Source of the DNA: Sphingorhabdus profundilacus
Lineage (GTDB): Bacteria; Pseudomonadota; Alphaproteobacteria; Sphingomonadales; Sphingomonadaceae
Length of the DNA: 64,000 bases
Assembly (NCBI RefSeq): GCF_009769755.1
Contig: NZ_SDWJ01000001.1
Span: forward strand, 186,001 to 250,000
Direction of reading: 5' to 3'
Both the position numbers and the translations under genes were made by a program. Below the pieces are notes generated by a model. That model made no database searches. It was given only the letters and a program-made list of their open reading frames with translations, and was not told the origin of the DNA. Each line of letters begins with the position of its first letter. The first letter of the stretch is position 1. Below, one piece after another: positions 44,041-52,330 of this stretch.

Positions 44041-44538
44041 TTAGATCGAGCCCAACCAGAGTTGCAGATCTAGCGGACTGCGGAGGCGGATGACCTTTGC
44101 ATCATGGCCCCGCAACCGCGCTTCGGTGCGTAAGCGAGGCCCGCTGTTCCAGCGAATCAGATAGATAAGAAAACCGATATCAAGACGCTCAGGGCATCCC
44201 TCGGTCATGTCGGGGCGGCTTCGTCCGCGATATGTCCAAATGCGTTTGAGCAATCGTGTGACGCACAGGGCAATCGGATAGTCCAGATAGATGACGGTGT
44301 CTGCCCGCGATAAGCGCGCTGCCAATGTACCGCCATAAGTGCCATCTATCAGCCAGCGCTCGGTTGCAACAATGACGGCCAGCTTGTCGTGCAATTCTTC
44401 CTTGCTACTTTCCACCCAGCCGGGTTTCCAATTCAACTGGTCCATATGATAAACAGGCAAGCCCAGCTTTGTCGCCAATGTGGTAGATAGCGTCGATTTC
44501 CCCGCACCGCAGGGACCAATAACGAGCACACGTTCCAC
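44041..44538 (-). CDS. P-loop nucleoside-kinase-like protein (topology modulation/FlaR type)
   Basis: This 165-residue ATP-binding protein has a Walker A loop VIGPCGAGKST (about residues 6-16), an aspartate strand DTVIYLDYP (about 81-89), and a lid region rich in arginines (RLLKRIWTYRGRSRPDM). It resembles adenylate-kinase-like proteins annotated as DNA topology modulation protein; the substrate is unknown. A GTG start at 44538, 4 bp after the pth stop, gives the usual N-terminus; the ORF is open 11 codons further. It is likely translated from the rplY-pth transcript. Confidence 0.75.
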   Translation of the reverse strand: MERVLVIGPCGAGKSTLSTTLATKLGLPVYHMDQLNWKPGWVESSKEELHDKLAVIVATERWLIDGTYGGTLAARLSRADTVIYLDYPIALCVTRLLKRIWTYRGRSRPDMTEGCPERLDIGFLIYLIRWNSGPRLRTEARLRGHDAKVIRLRSPLDLQLWLGSI

Positions 44539-44542
44539 TGGT

Positions 44543-45112
44543 CTATTCCTGCAACCGAAGCGCCACGTCATTCATGAAGCGCACATCATCGCCCTTGGCG
44601 AGCCAGTCAGCTTCGGCTGCCAAGGCGCCCAGCAGGTCAGCCAGGTCGTCGATTTCGCTTTTATGGAAGTTTCCAAGCACATAACCCGTGACGCGGTCCT
44701 TGTGGCCGGGATGACCGATGCCCAGGCGCACCCGGCGAAAATCTGCACCGATATGGTCAATTGCTGACCGGATACCGTTATGCCCGGCTGCCCCGCCGCC
44801 AGACTTCACCTTCACCTTGAACGGCGCGAGATCGAGTTCGTCGTAGAATATGGTAACTTGCGCCGGCTCCAGCTTATAAAAATCCATGGCGGCACGTATG
44901 CTGCGGCCGCTTTCATTCATGAAAGTGGCGGGTTTCAGCAATATGATTTTTTCGGAACCAAGCCGTAATTCCTGCACCCAGCCCTGAAATTTCTTGGCGG
45001 GCAATGGCAGGTCGTGGATTTCGGCAAGGGCATCAATCGCCATGTAGCCTATATTATGCCGGTGCATAGCATAGGTGGGTCCGGGATTACCAAGGCCTAC
45101 CCATAGCTGCAT
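44543..45112 (-). CDS. pth: Peptidyl-tRNA hydrolase
   Basis: This 189-residue enzyme frees tRNA from abortive peptidyl-tRNA. It has WVGLGNPGPTYAMHRHNIGY (about residues 4-23) with the catalytic His19 or its neighbour, the KPATFMNESGRSIRA block and KSGGGAAGHNGIRSAIDHIG (about 107-126). Length is normal. It follows rplY on the same strand, the common rplY-pth order. Confidence 0.96.
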   Translation of the reverse strand: MQLWVGLGNPGPTYAMHRHNIGYMAIDALAEIHDLPLPAKKFQGWVQELRLGSEKIILLKPATFMNESGRSIRAAMDFYKLEPAQVTIFYDELDLAPFKVKVKSGGGAAGHNGIRSAIDHIGADFRRVRLGIGHPGHKDRVTGYVLGNFHKSEIDDLADLLGALAAEADWLAKGDDVRFMNDVALRLQE

Positions 45113-45139
45113 CGCGGTGTTTCCTCGCGGGAATATCCG

Positions 45140-45159
45140 GGGCGGACCGAAGTCCGCCC
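45140..45159. terminator. Stable UUCG-loop hairpin between rplY and pth
   Basis: Read in the direction of transcription, GGGCGGAC-TTCG-GTCCGCCC is an 8-bp stem with an extra-stable TTCG tetraloop. It lies in the rplY-pth gap without a T-run after it, so it may be an attenuator or an mRNA-processing or stability element and not a full terminator. Confidence 0.5.
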
Positions 45160-45172
45160 ACAGGAAAAAACA

Positions 45173-45790
45173 TTAAGCTTCAGCGCCACCGTCAACGGTG
45201 GTGTCACCATCACTCGATTTGAGTGCGGAAGGAGCAACGATCGTCGCAATCGTGAAGTCACGATCGGTGATCTTGCTTTCCGAACCAGCGGGAAGCTTCA
45301 CATGGCTGATGTGGATCGAATCACCCACGTCGAATCCGGTGACGTCGATCTGGATGTCGTCAGGAATCTTGTCATTTTCGCACACGAGCTCCAGCTCATG
45401 ACGAACAATGTTCAAAACGCCACCACGCTTCAGGCCGGGCGATGCATCTTCGTTGACGAAAACAACTGGTACTTCGACTTCTACCTTTGCACCTTTGACG
45501 ATACGAAGAAAGTCAACATGGGTCGGACGATCTGAAACCGGATGGAACGCAACATCCTTCGGGATGGTGATCTGTTTCTTTCCACCAAGGTCGATCTCGA
45601 CCACGCTGTTCGAAAAGTGGCCGGTCATCAACAATTTGACGAGTGCCTTTTCCTCAACATGGATGAGTTCGGGGTCTTGTTTGTTGCCGTAAATTACAGC
45701 GGGTATCCGGTTTTGACGACGCAAATCGCGGGAGGCTCCCTTGCCAGCCCGTTCGCGCGTCTCGGCCGACAAAGTCAGCTGATCGCTCAT
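45173..45790 (-). CDS. rplY: 50S ribosomal protein L25 / general stress protein Ctc
   Basis: This 205-residue long-form L25 binds 5S rRNA. The N-terminal L25 domain has [29 protein letters not shown] and the C-terminal TL5/CTC domain has [20 protein letters not shown] and [22 protein letters not shown] in part; the tail is acidic as usual. It is the first gene before pth. A 10-bp stem-loop lies in its leader. Confidence 0.95.
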   Translation of the reverse strand: MSDQLTLSAETRERAGKGASRDLRRQNRIPAVIYGNKQDPELIHVEEKALVKLLMTGHFSNSVVEIDLGGKKQITIPKDVAFHPVSDRPTHVDFLRIVKGAKVEVEVPVVFVNEDASPGLKRGGVLNIVRHELELVCENDKIPDDIQIDVTGFDVGDSIHISHVKLPAGSESKITDRDFTIATIVAPSALKSSDGDTTVDGGAEA

Positions 45791-45811
45791 GATAAATCTC
45801 CAATAAAGTTT

Positions 45812-45854
45812 CGCTTGCCGTCACGCCTCCAGGGATGACCACGAACGGCAAGCG
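45812..45854 (-). promoter_or_regulatory. Stem-loop in the rplY leader
   Basis: CGCTTGCCGT at 45812-45821 and ACGGCAAGCG at 45845-45854 are perfect 10-bp inverted copies around a 23-nt loop, 22 bp upstream of the rplY start. It could be a transcript-end hairpin of an upstream unit or a translational control element of rplY. Confidence 0.45.
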
Positions 45855-45901
45855 CGCGCCTATATGCCGGCTTTACGCCAAATGCAAGCTTTGTCCTCGG
45901 T

Positions 45902-46678
45902 TCAGGACAGCGCCTTGTACAGGCTGAACATACTCGTGGCGATCAGAACAATGCTGACAGCGAAAAGAAGCCTGCGGGGTTGAATTCGCTTGGCCACCAA
46001 CGCGCCCAGCGGCGCAGCCAACAATCCACCGATCAGCAATCCGCCGGTCACAACCGTAAAGGCCTGAAGTCCTATCGTCATGATAAATGTGATAGAAATA
46101 GAGAGAGTCAGACAGAATTCTGCGGTGTTGACGGTGCCAATGGTTTTGCGGGGGTCGCTACCCTGAATGAGCAGGTTGGACGTCACAACAGGCCCCCAAC
46201 CGCCACCACCCGATGCGTCTAAAAAGCCACCGACCAGTCCTAAAGGAATTGTCACCTTAGGATCGCGGGTTTTGTGGTCGTGCGAAAATGTAATGGCTTT
46301 GTATAACAGGTAAAAGCCGATCAATGTCAGGTACAGCATCACAAGCGGTCGGGCGGCTTCGGTATGAACGCTGGCTAGAAGATAAGCGCCGGCACAGCCG
46401 CCAATGATGCCAGGAATTGCAATGCGGCTGAACAATCGCCAGTCTACATTTTTGTGGAGAATATGACTGATGCCTGATGCGCCTGTCGTGAACATCTCCA
46501 CAAAATGTACACCAGCTGACGCCCGCGACGGGGCGACGCCCATGACGCTAACCAATAATGTGCTGCAAATTACGCCGAATGCCATACCCAGCGCACCGTC
46601 GATTAGCTGGGCCAGAAAACCAACTGCTATATAGGGTGCGATTGCTCCCCAATCCAAATTCACCACGAAATCGAGCAT
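45902..46678 (-). CDS. TSUP-family permease (TauE/SafE, sulfite exporter type)
   Basis: This 258-residue inner-membrane protein has about eight hydrophobic helices and TSUP landmarks: GFLAQLIDGALGMAFGVICST (around residues 20-38), SAGVHFVEMFTTGASGISH, and the second-half repeat VGGFLDASGGGGWGPVVTSNLL in part. Family members move sulfite, sulfoacetate or related anions. An Rrf2 regulator gene lies about 285 bp upstream on the same strand, which suggests a sulfur or redox control. The transported ion is inferred only from the family. Confidence 0.88.
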   Translation of the reverse strand: MLDFVVNLDWGAIAPYIAVGFLAQLIDGALGMAFGVICSTLLVSVMGVAPSRASAGVHFVEMFTTGASGISHILHKNVDWRLFSRIAIPGIIGGCAGAYLLASVHTEAARPLVMLYLTLIGFYLLYKAITFSHDHKTRDPKVTIPLGLVGGFLDASGGGGWGPVVTSNLLIQGSDPRKTIGTVNTAEFCLTLSISITFIMTIGLQAFTVVTGGLLIGGLLAAPLGALVAKRIQPRRLLFAVSIVLIATSMFSLYKALS

Positions 46679-46962
46679 TTAGTCATCCCTTGCCTTGCGG
46701 GTCTATTGGCGGGTTATCACTCCGGCCGCATAATCATTGCCAAATCGATTTGCTACCGCATTAACCCTAATAGTCTCACTTTTACCATATTTGCCTACCG
46801 CGTCAGAACCGGTAGGTTTAAGGTCTTTCAATAATATTGCAGTCGGCTCCCCCCGACACGCTGTCCTTAATCTCAACTAATTTAATAGACAATAAGATTC
46901 GGACGTTTTCCTTGAATTAAGCGCTTAACGGTTCTCTTTGTACGGTATTGGGACGAAAGGAG

Positions 46963-47400
46963 TTATTCAGCCGCCTGCAAAAAGGCATCTGCCTCCACAC
47001 TGTCGGACAGGTTGATTGAATCGAGCAAATTGGCGGTTTTGTCCCGCACTTGCAGCATCAAGGCGCGGGTTCGGCAATTTTCTTCTTCGACGCAATTTCG
47101 GCACCGCTCATGCGCGTACCTGCTGGCGCAAGGCACGAGAGCGAGCGAACCACGCATGATCCGTATCAAGTCACCGTAGCTGATATCGATCGGTGGAACA
47201 CCTAACCAGTAACCGCCATCCTTGCCACGTTGGGAAGCCACCAGACCGGACCGGGTCAATTCGGAAAGGATGACAGTCAGAAATTTAGGAGGAATCTTCT
47301 GCGCTTCTGCAATGTCGGCCAACTGCACGGGACCTTTGCCATGAAAATCAGCCAGATGCTGCATGGCGCGGATGGCATAGCGTGTTTTTTGCGACAGCAT
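46963..47400 (-). CDS. Rrf2-family transcription regulator with four cysteines
   Basis: This 145-residue winged-helix regulator has the family start LSQKTRYAIRAMQHLAD, the DNA-binding helix PPKFLTVILSELTRSGLVASQRGKDGGY in part (about 38-64), and four cysteines at 91, 100, 103 and 109 (in PCASRYAHERC-RNC-VEEENC order). Rrf2 regulators such as IscR ligate an iron-sulfur cluster with cysteines here, so a redox- or iron-sulfur-sensing role is likely. The ATG at 47400 is chosen over the 17-codon longer frame. TSUP and, divergently, an LD-carboxypeptidase flank it. Confidence 0.85.
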   Translation of the reverse strand: MLSQKTRYAIRAMQHLADFHGKGPVQLADIAEAQKIPPKFLTVILSELTRSGLVASQRGKDGGYWLGVPPIDISYGDLIRIMRGSLALVPCASRYAHERCRNCVEEENCRTRALMLQVRDKTANLLDSINLSDSVEADAFLQAAE

Positions 47401-47562
47401 GGGATATCTCTGCGCCTTGTGCGTCGGTTTTTCAACCCCGTTAGTAGACAAATAGTGAATGGGTTTTGAAAGCTACTTGCAAGGTGCAACGCGGTTGCAT
47501 TTCGGAAAACCCCGGAATAGCGTTCCATATGATTTGCAAACTTAAGACGGCCGGAGAATGAC

Positions 47563-48612
47563 ATGAATACGAACCGGCGAGAGATACTGGCGGGGTTGGC
47601 GGCGATATTGTCTGCTGCCCCGACCTTGGCAATGCAGGGCGGGCCTCGGCCTGGTTCAATTCATCGAAAACCTGCGCGGTTGCGGGCGGGCGATACGGTC
47701 GGCCTTATTGAACCTGCGTCGGCCAGTGATGAACCATTCCAGATAGAATTGGTCGAAGAAGCAATCGTGGCAATGGGGCTTAAGCCCAAACGTGCCGCGC
47801 ACATTCTTGACCGTTACGGCTATCTGGCCGGTCGGGACAAGGACCGGGCAGCGGATGTTAATGCCATGTTTGCCGATAAGGACGTCAAAGCAATTTTCGC
47901 CGTGCGTGGTGGATGGGGAAGCGCGAGATTATTGCCCTTTTTGGATTGGGACGTCATTCGCGCCAACCCGAAATTGCTAACGGGATTTAGCGATATCACT
48001 GCGCTACATATGGCGATTGCGGCCAAGGCGGGTTTTACTACATTGCACGGCCCCAACGCAGGAAGCGCATGGGGCAAAGCGTCTTGGGACGCATTTTACC
48101 CCATCGCCTTTGATGCCGCGACGCCCATTTTGGCGAATCCCGAAGGTGGCGAGGACCGGCTGGTGCAGCGCCGTTGGCGGACGCAGACCATAACATCTGG
48201 CAAAGCAAAAGGCCGATTGCTCGGTGGTAATTTAACCGTGCTGACAGCTCTTGTGGGCAGTGGTTATCTCCCGGATTTCAACGGCGCGATCCTGTTTCTC
48301 GAAGATGTTGAAGAGGCCGAATATCGTATCGACCGGATGCTGACACAGCTTGGACTTGCAGGTATCTTGAAAAATCTGGCGGCTGTGGTCTTTGGACAAT
48401 GTACGAGTTGCACCGGCAGCAGCAGTGGCGTCTATGGCGGATTTACCTTGAATGATGTGCTGCGCCAGCATTTGGGCGGGTTGGGCATTCCGGTCTATTC
48501 CGGTGCATGGTTCGGCCATATCACTGACCAGTTTACGCTGGCACAAGGCGTAATGACCGAAATTGATGCCGATGCAGGAACTTTGCGGATGTTGGAACCT
48601 GCGGTTTCCTAA
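47563..48612 (+). CDS. LD-carboxypeptidase (peptidase S66 family), Tat-type signal
   Basis: This 349-residue enzyme removes the terminal D-alanine from tetrapeptides of murein. It starts with a twin-arginine-like signal (NRREILAGLAAILSAAP), then the S66 fold: VGLIEPASASDE, FAVRGGWGSARLLPFLDW, the nucleophile Ser in GFSDITALH (about residues 142-150), the acid in FLEDVEEAEYRIDRML and the catalytic His in WFGHITDQFTLAQG (about 315-328). GGAGA precedes the ATG. Its export signal differs from the cytoplasmic E. coli LdcA. The stop shares CTAA with the convergent CPBP gene. Confidence 0.9.
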   Translation: MNTNRREILAGLAAILSAAPTLAMQGGPRPGSIHRKPARLRAGDTVGLIEPASASDEPFQIELVEEAIVAMGLKPKRAAHILDRYGYLAGRDKDRAADVNAMFADKDVKAIFAVRGGWGSARLLPFLDWDVIRANPKLLTGFSDITALHMAIAAKAGFTTLHGPNAGSAWGKASWDAFYPIAFDAATPILANPEGGEDRLVQRRWRTQTITSGKAKGRLLGGNLTVLTALVGSGYLPDFNGAILFLEDVEEAEYRIDRMLTQLGLAGILKNLAAVVFGQCTSCTGSSSGVYGGFTLNDVLRQHLGGLGIPVYSGAWFGHITDQFTLAQGVMTEIDADAGTLRMLEPAVS

Positions 48613-49385
48613 ACCACGGCTTGTGTCAGAAGAAGCGCGGCTGTGTTGTTGAGAATATGCAGCAGGATGTTGGTACGCAGCGACCCTGTGCGGTGGTACA
48701 GATATCCAAAGGCTATGCTAAGCGACATCAGGCCCGGAATGGCATAGGGCTGTAAATGCACCAGTGCGAAAGCGAATGACGAAAGCAGGATAGCCGCCCA
48801 GACCGGCACAAAGCGGGTCAGCGCATTTTGCAAAAACCCGCGAAACAGCAATTCTTCCACCAACGGCGCTGCAATGGCGAAGGCAAAGAAACCCGCGATG
48901 ATGTTGACCGGCGTGCGTGGAATGCTCGCCAGCATCTTGGCCATTTCTTCCTGCATACCAATGCCGGGAATGACATAATGGGCATATAAAAAATTGAACA
49001 GCATCGCGCCAACAACCAAAATGAACGCCAGTCCGAAGGTTCTTGCGAGCGGCATCGTGCCGAAGCTGTCGAGGCCAATTTTTTTGAAGCGGTTGTCTTT
49101 TCGAAGGTACAAAAACATCAGGGACAGCTGAATGATGGCGGAAGCCACAATGCCCCATAACACCGCCAGTCCTTTATGTGCGCCTGCATCGGCAATCTGT
49201 GTTCCTCCACTGACCGCATCGACCGCTATAAAGATGGCGGTACAAATTAGTTGCAGAACGAAATACAAGACGATCCAGCCAATTGTCGGAAAAATACCGG
49301 GAAAAATGCTTGGCTTTTGGGCAAGCGAAGGATCGGAAATTTCCTGCATTTTAACCTGCGATCTGGTTTCGGGCACTATCACCAT
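48609..49385 (-). CDS. CPBP-family intramembrane metalloprotease
   Basis: This protein of up to 258 residues has about seven membrane helices and the CPBP/CAAX-protease motifs PLVEELLFRGFLQNAL (about residues 173-188, with the paired Glu and the Arg) and FALVHLQPYAI (about 209-219, with the ligand His). Family members process membrane proteins or protect against bacteriocins. The start is uncertain: ATG 49385 has GAGGG directly against it, while ATG 49349 has CAGG at better spacing. It shares CTAA with the LD-carboxypeptidase stop. Confidence 0.85.
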   Translation of the reverse strand: MVIVPETRSQVKMQEISDPSLAQKPSIFPGIFPTIGWIVLYFVLQLICTAIFIAVDAVSGGTQIADAGAHKGLAVLWGIVASAIIQLSLMFLYLRKDNRFKKIGLDSFGTMPLARTFGLAFILVVGAMLFNFLYAHYVIPGIGMQEEMAKMLASIPRTPVNIIAGFFAFAIAAPLVEELLFRGFLQNALTRFVPVWAAILLSSFAFALVHLQPYAIPGLMSLSIAFGYLYHRTGSLRTNILLHILNNTAALLLTQAVV

Positions 49386-49399
49386 CCCTCAAAATAAAT

Positions 49400-49424
49400 A
49401 AGGGCCCGCATCATGCGAGCCCTT
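49400..49424 (-). terminator. Rho-independent terminator after the TraB/GumN gene
   Basis: On the minus strand AAGGGC / GCCCTT closes an inner CGCAT/ATGCG stem and the hairpin is followed by TATTTATTTT, running up to the CPBP start at 49385. It lies about 20 bp past the TraB/GumN stop codon, so the CPBP gene needs readthrough or its own promoter. Confidence 0.75.
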
Positions 49425-49444
49425 ATCCCGTGGCAGATTAGCGC

Positions 49445-50380
49445 TTAATATGCCACTCTTTCCGCGGTCAATCCATAGGCGGGGAGCAGGGACTGAACGC
49501 TTGTAGGACCGGCCAGATGTCCGGTGCCGACCGCCATGAAAATAACGCCGGGTTTGTCCATTTCGGCCTTGATCCATTTGGCCCAATTGGCATTTCTTTT
49601 GGTAAGCAGCGCATCATAAATCAGGCGGCTGCTTAGGCCTTCATTCATCAATTGACCCAGGCCGTCAGGGTCCGGCGCGCCCCATAATTCTACCATTTTG
49701 CCCATCATCTGTTCGGCATCACCAATGGCTTTGGCCGAAGTCATAAGAAAACGGATCTGCTCTTCTTCCGGCATATTGTCGAAAATGCCGAGTTGATATT
49801 CCATGGTTTCAACGCCGCTGATAGGCTTTTTAACCGCATTTGCCGCAATGCTTAGCTGCTTTTCAACGCCGCTATTGATGTCGAAGCCCAGCTTTTGAAT
49901 CGCAAGAACGGACATGGTCACCGCCGCCGCCCAAGGATCGAACGGGTCGAGCGCCTGCGTCGGCAATCCGATCTTCGTCAGCGCCGCTTCATAGACGGCA
50001 CGGTCGGCGTCATTCATTTTGGACCGCAGCGTTTTTCCGGTCTGGTCGATGGCCAGCTTGCCAAAAAGTGCCTGTGTTTCAGCCGCAGGCGGTTCCACCA
50101 TTTCAAGGACTAACCTGTCGGATTTATCAAAGGCGGCTTTGACCCCATCGTCAAACCAGTTGAGGCCGGGCTTCAAGATGTGAACAGTGCCGAACAGATA
50201 GATCGTAGTGTCTTCGTCTTTGACAACCCACAGCGCCGGGTCGACGTCCTTTGGTGTCGGTGGAACGGCTTTGACGGGGTCCAGCGCTTCGACGGCCGCA
50301 GGCGCTTCGGTTTGCGCTATGGCTGATGGTGCAAACAAAATCGCCGTTGAAATTAAAAGGGTCTTTATAATTGATGACAT
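49445..50380 (-). CDS. TraB/GumN family protein, exported
   Basis: This 311-residue protein has a signal peptide (MSSIIKTLLISTAILFAPSAIAQ) and the TraB/GumN fold with the conserved strand TIYLFGTVHILKPGLNWF (about residues 55-72), an ELTRSK-like polar helix and the end PGVIFMAVGTGHLAGPTSVQ (about 277-296). These GXXH motifs are shared with the Tiki/TraB metalloprotease-like superfamily; the bacterial function is not known. CAGGAGAAA precedes the ATG at 50380; the frame is open to 50542 but that part is not signal-like. Confidence 0.85.
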   Translation of the reverse strand: MSSIIKTLLISTAILFAPSAIAQTEAPAAVEALDPVKAVPPTPKDVDPALWVVKDEDTTIYLFGTVHILKPGLNWFDDGVKAAFDKSDRLVLEMVEPPAAETQALFGKLAIDQTGKTLRSKMNDADRAVYEAALTKIGLPTQALDPFDPWAAAVTMSVLAIQKLGFDINSGVEKQLSIAANAVKKPISGVETMEYQLGIFDNMPEEEQIRFLMTSAKAIGDAEQMMGKMVELWGAPDPDGLGQLMNEGLSSRLIYDALLTKRNANWAKWIKAEMDKPGVIFMAVGTGHLAGPTSVQSLLPAYGLTAERVAY

Positions 50381-50433
50381 GACTTTCTCCTGTGAAACGC
50401 ACTTTGAGGAAATGAACGATAATTTTCGGAATG

Positions 50434-51096
50434 TCAGTGGTATTTCTTCCAATACCAAACAGCGGACCATAAAAGCGCAAATATCATGAAAATAGCGGGT
50501 CCATTGGGTTCGGGCGCGATTCCGCCACGCCATAACATCCACCAGGTCGGTGCTCCGATAAGATAAGTGTACGCGGCATAATAGCCACCGTCACGATAGG
50601 CGCTGGCTTCTTGTTCATCGATGGCTCGCTTGTGCCAGAACCATGCAACGACGGGCATGATGACCGCCCAGAAGAACGCCAGCAGGATTGCGATAGCGGG
50701 CGCAATCGGGCTGTCCGAAAAAACTGCCAATGCGGAAGGTTCTGAGCCCACGATGTTGATGTCGTAAAAGGCCAGCAACAAACCGATGACACCACCGCTA
50801 AAGCAGCAGCCCAAAATAATGTTTCGATTGAGCTTTTCCCGGTTGGTGAGCATGTCACCGCTTGCCCGGAACTTTTTGCTGTTGATCCAGACAAAATAGG
50901 AAAGGCCGGCAATAATCGCCGAGAAAACGGACATTGCGACAATGCCGGACATACCCAAAGGTCCGCCACCTTGGGCGTTATGCTGTGCCATATACCCTGC
51001 GATCGCACCCGCAGTCATGACGATGCCGAGTGCGGACAGGATTATCCACATAAGGGGGCGGCCGTTGGATTCGGCCATGTCATCACTATCGGTCAT
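50434..51096 (-). CDS. Hypothetical membrane protein of an HTH/membrane pair
   Basis: This 220-residue protein has about six hydrophobic segments and no named family is recognised. It contains SKKFRASGDMLTNREKLNRN between helices two and three and ends WYWKKYH. The ATG at 51096 has GGAGG 5 bp before it and overlaps the HTH gene by 11 bp, so the two are translationally coupled. The arrangement repeats the DUF2975/HTH pair at 886-1628, in the opposite order. Confidence 0.75.
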   Translation of the reverse strand: MTDSDDMAESNGRPLMWIILSALGIVMTAGAIAGYMAQHNAQGGGPLGMSGIVAMSVFSAIIAGLSYFVWINSKKFRASGDMLTNREKLNRNIILGCCFSGGVIGLLLAFYDINIVGSEPSALAVFSDSPIAPAIAILLAFFWAVIMPVVAWFWHKRAIDEQEASAYRDGGYYAAYTYLIGAPTWWMLWRGGIAPEPNGPAIFMIFALLWSAVWYWKKYH

Positions 51097-51301
51097 CTTT
51101 GCCTCCGCTGAATTCATCATCGAAAATCTCCTCAATGGGTCGCCCGAACAGACGCGCTATTTTGAATGCCAGCGGCAAGGACGGGTCATATTTGCCTGTT
51201 TCAATTGCGTTCACTGCCTGACGGGATACGTCGAGACGTTCACCTAGGTCCGCCTGACTCCAGTCACGCATTGCCCGCAAAACTTTCAATTGGTTTTTCA
51301 T
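51086..51301 (-). CDS. Small Cro/CI-type HTH regulator (YozG-like)
   Basis: This 71-residue protein is a single helix-turn-helix domain: LRAMRDWSQADLGERLDVSRQAVNAIETGKYDPSL (parts, about residues 8-42) followed by LPLAFKIARLFGRPIEEIF. Such regulators pair with the membrane protein encoded next and probably repress their own promoter; an inverted repeat covers the -10 at 51328-51343. The start MKNQLKVLRAM is the only sensible one. It is divergent from glyQ. Confidence 0.88.
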   Translation of the reverse strand: MKNQLKVLRAMRDWSQADLGERLDVSRQAVNAIETGKYDPSLPLAFKIARLFGRPIEEIFDDEFSGGKDDR

Positions 51302-51327
51302 GTCAGGTTAGGCTGTCGTTCTGTCAT

Positions 51328-51343
51328 GTTTACCTTACTAAAC
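51328..51343. promoter_or_regulatory. GTTTA/TAAAC candidate operator over the HTH promoter -10
   Basis: GTTTA at 51328 and TAAAC at 51339 form a 5-bp inverted repeat around 6 bp. It covers TAGTAA, the candidate -10 (51335-51340, minus strand), as the palindrome at 850-864 does for the other pair. Confidence 0.35.
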
Positions 51344-51363
51344 TGATTCGCGGATAATGTCAA
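51335..51363 (-). promoter_or_regulatory. Candidate sigma70-type promoter of the HTH/membrane operon
   Basis: On the minus strand TTGACA (51363-51358) is followed after 17 bp by TAGTAA (51340-51335), and the HTH start codon begins 34 bp further on. Confidence 0.55.
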
Positions 51364-51457
51364 CAAGACCTTACATAATGCTATGCGAGGCTGACAAAAT
51401 GCCGTCACGCCGTCCAGAACCTTGATTTAGCGCCTTATCTCGGCCAAGGGGCTGGCC

Positions 51458-52330
51458 ATGTCTGAGGTGGCACCATTAAGTTTTCAGGACCTGATCCTGA
51501 CTCTCCATGATTATTGGGGTAAGCAGGGCTGCATCATTTTGCAGCCTTATGACATGCGCGTCGGGGCAGGGACTTTCCATCCCGCAACGACCTTGCGGGC
51601 GCTCGGCCCCGACAGTTGGAACGCCGCCTATGTGCAGCCTAGCCGCCGCCCCACCGACGGGCGTTATGGCGAGAACCCCAACCGGTTGCAGCATTATTAC
51701 CAATATCAGGTCATCATGAAGCCCAGCCCCGCCAATTTGCAGGAGCTGTATCTGGGTTCGCTCGACGCCATCGGCATTGACCCGTTGAAGCATGATATCC
51801 GTTTTGTCGAGGACGACTGGGAAAGCCCGACTTTGGGGGCATGGGGTCTGGGCTGGGAAGTGTGGTGCGACGGTATGGAGGTGACGCAGTTCACCTATTT
51901 CCAGCAAATGGGCGGCTTTGATTGCAAGCCTGTCGCGGGCGAGCTCACCTACGGTCTTGAGCGTCTCGCCATGTATATCCAGGGTGTCGACAGCGTCTAT
52001 GACCTGAAATTCAACGATCATGGCGTCACCTACGGCGATGTCTTCCACAAGAATGAAGTCGAGTTTTCGACCTATAATTTCGAAGTCGCCGACACCGCCG
52101 CGCTGTTCGACGGCTTTGCCAAGGCCGAGGCGGAATGTCAGCGGTGCATTGCGGCGAGTATCCCGCTCGCGGCCTATGACCAGGCGATTGAGGCCAGCCA
52201 TTTGTTCAACCTGCTGCAGGCCCGGGGCGTTATTTCCGTGCAGGAACGTGCATCTTATATGGGCCGTGTCCGCGATCTCGCCAAAGGCAGTTGTCAGGCG
52301 TGGATGGAAAAGAATGGATGGACGGAATAA
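51458..52330 (+). CDS. glyQ: Glycyl-tRNA synthetase alpha subunit
   Basis: This 290-residue catalytic subunit of the heterotetrameric enzyme activates glycine and, with the beta subunit, charges tRNA-Gly. The class II motifs are in [22 protein letters not shown] (around residues 40-61) and [14 protein letters not shown] (about 139-152), with [18 protein letters not shown] near 160-177. The length is normal. glyS begins within the glyQ stop codon (1-bp overlap), so the subunits are translated together. Confidence 0.97.
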   Translation: MSEVAPLSFQDLILTLHDYWGKQGCIILQPYDMRVGAGTFHPATTLRALGPDSWNAAYVQPSRRPTDGRYGENPNRLQHYYQYQVIMKPSPANLQELYLGSLDAIGIDPLKHDIRFVEDDWESPTLGAWGLGWEVWCDGMEVTQFTYFQQMGGFDCKPVAGELTYGLERLAMYIQGVDSVYDLKFNDHGVTYGDVFHKNEVEFSTYNFEVADTAALFDGFAKAEAECQRCIAASIPLAAYDQAIEASHLFNLLQARGVISVQERASYMGRVRDLAKGSCQAWMEKNGWTE

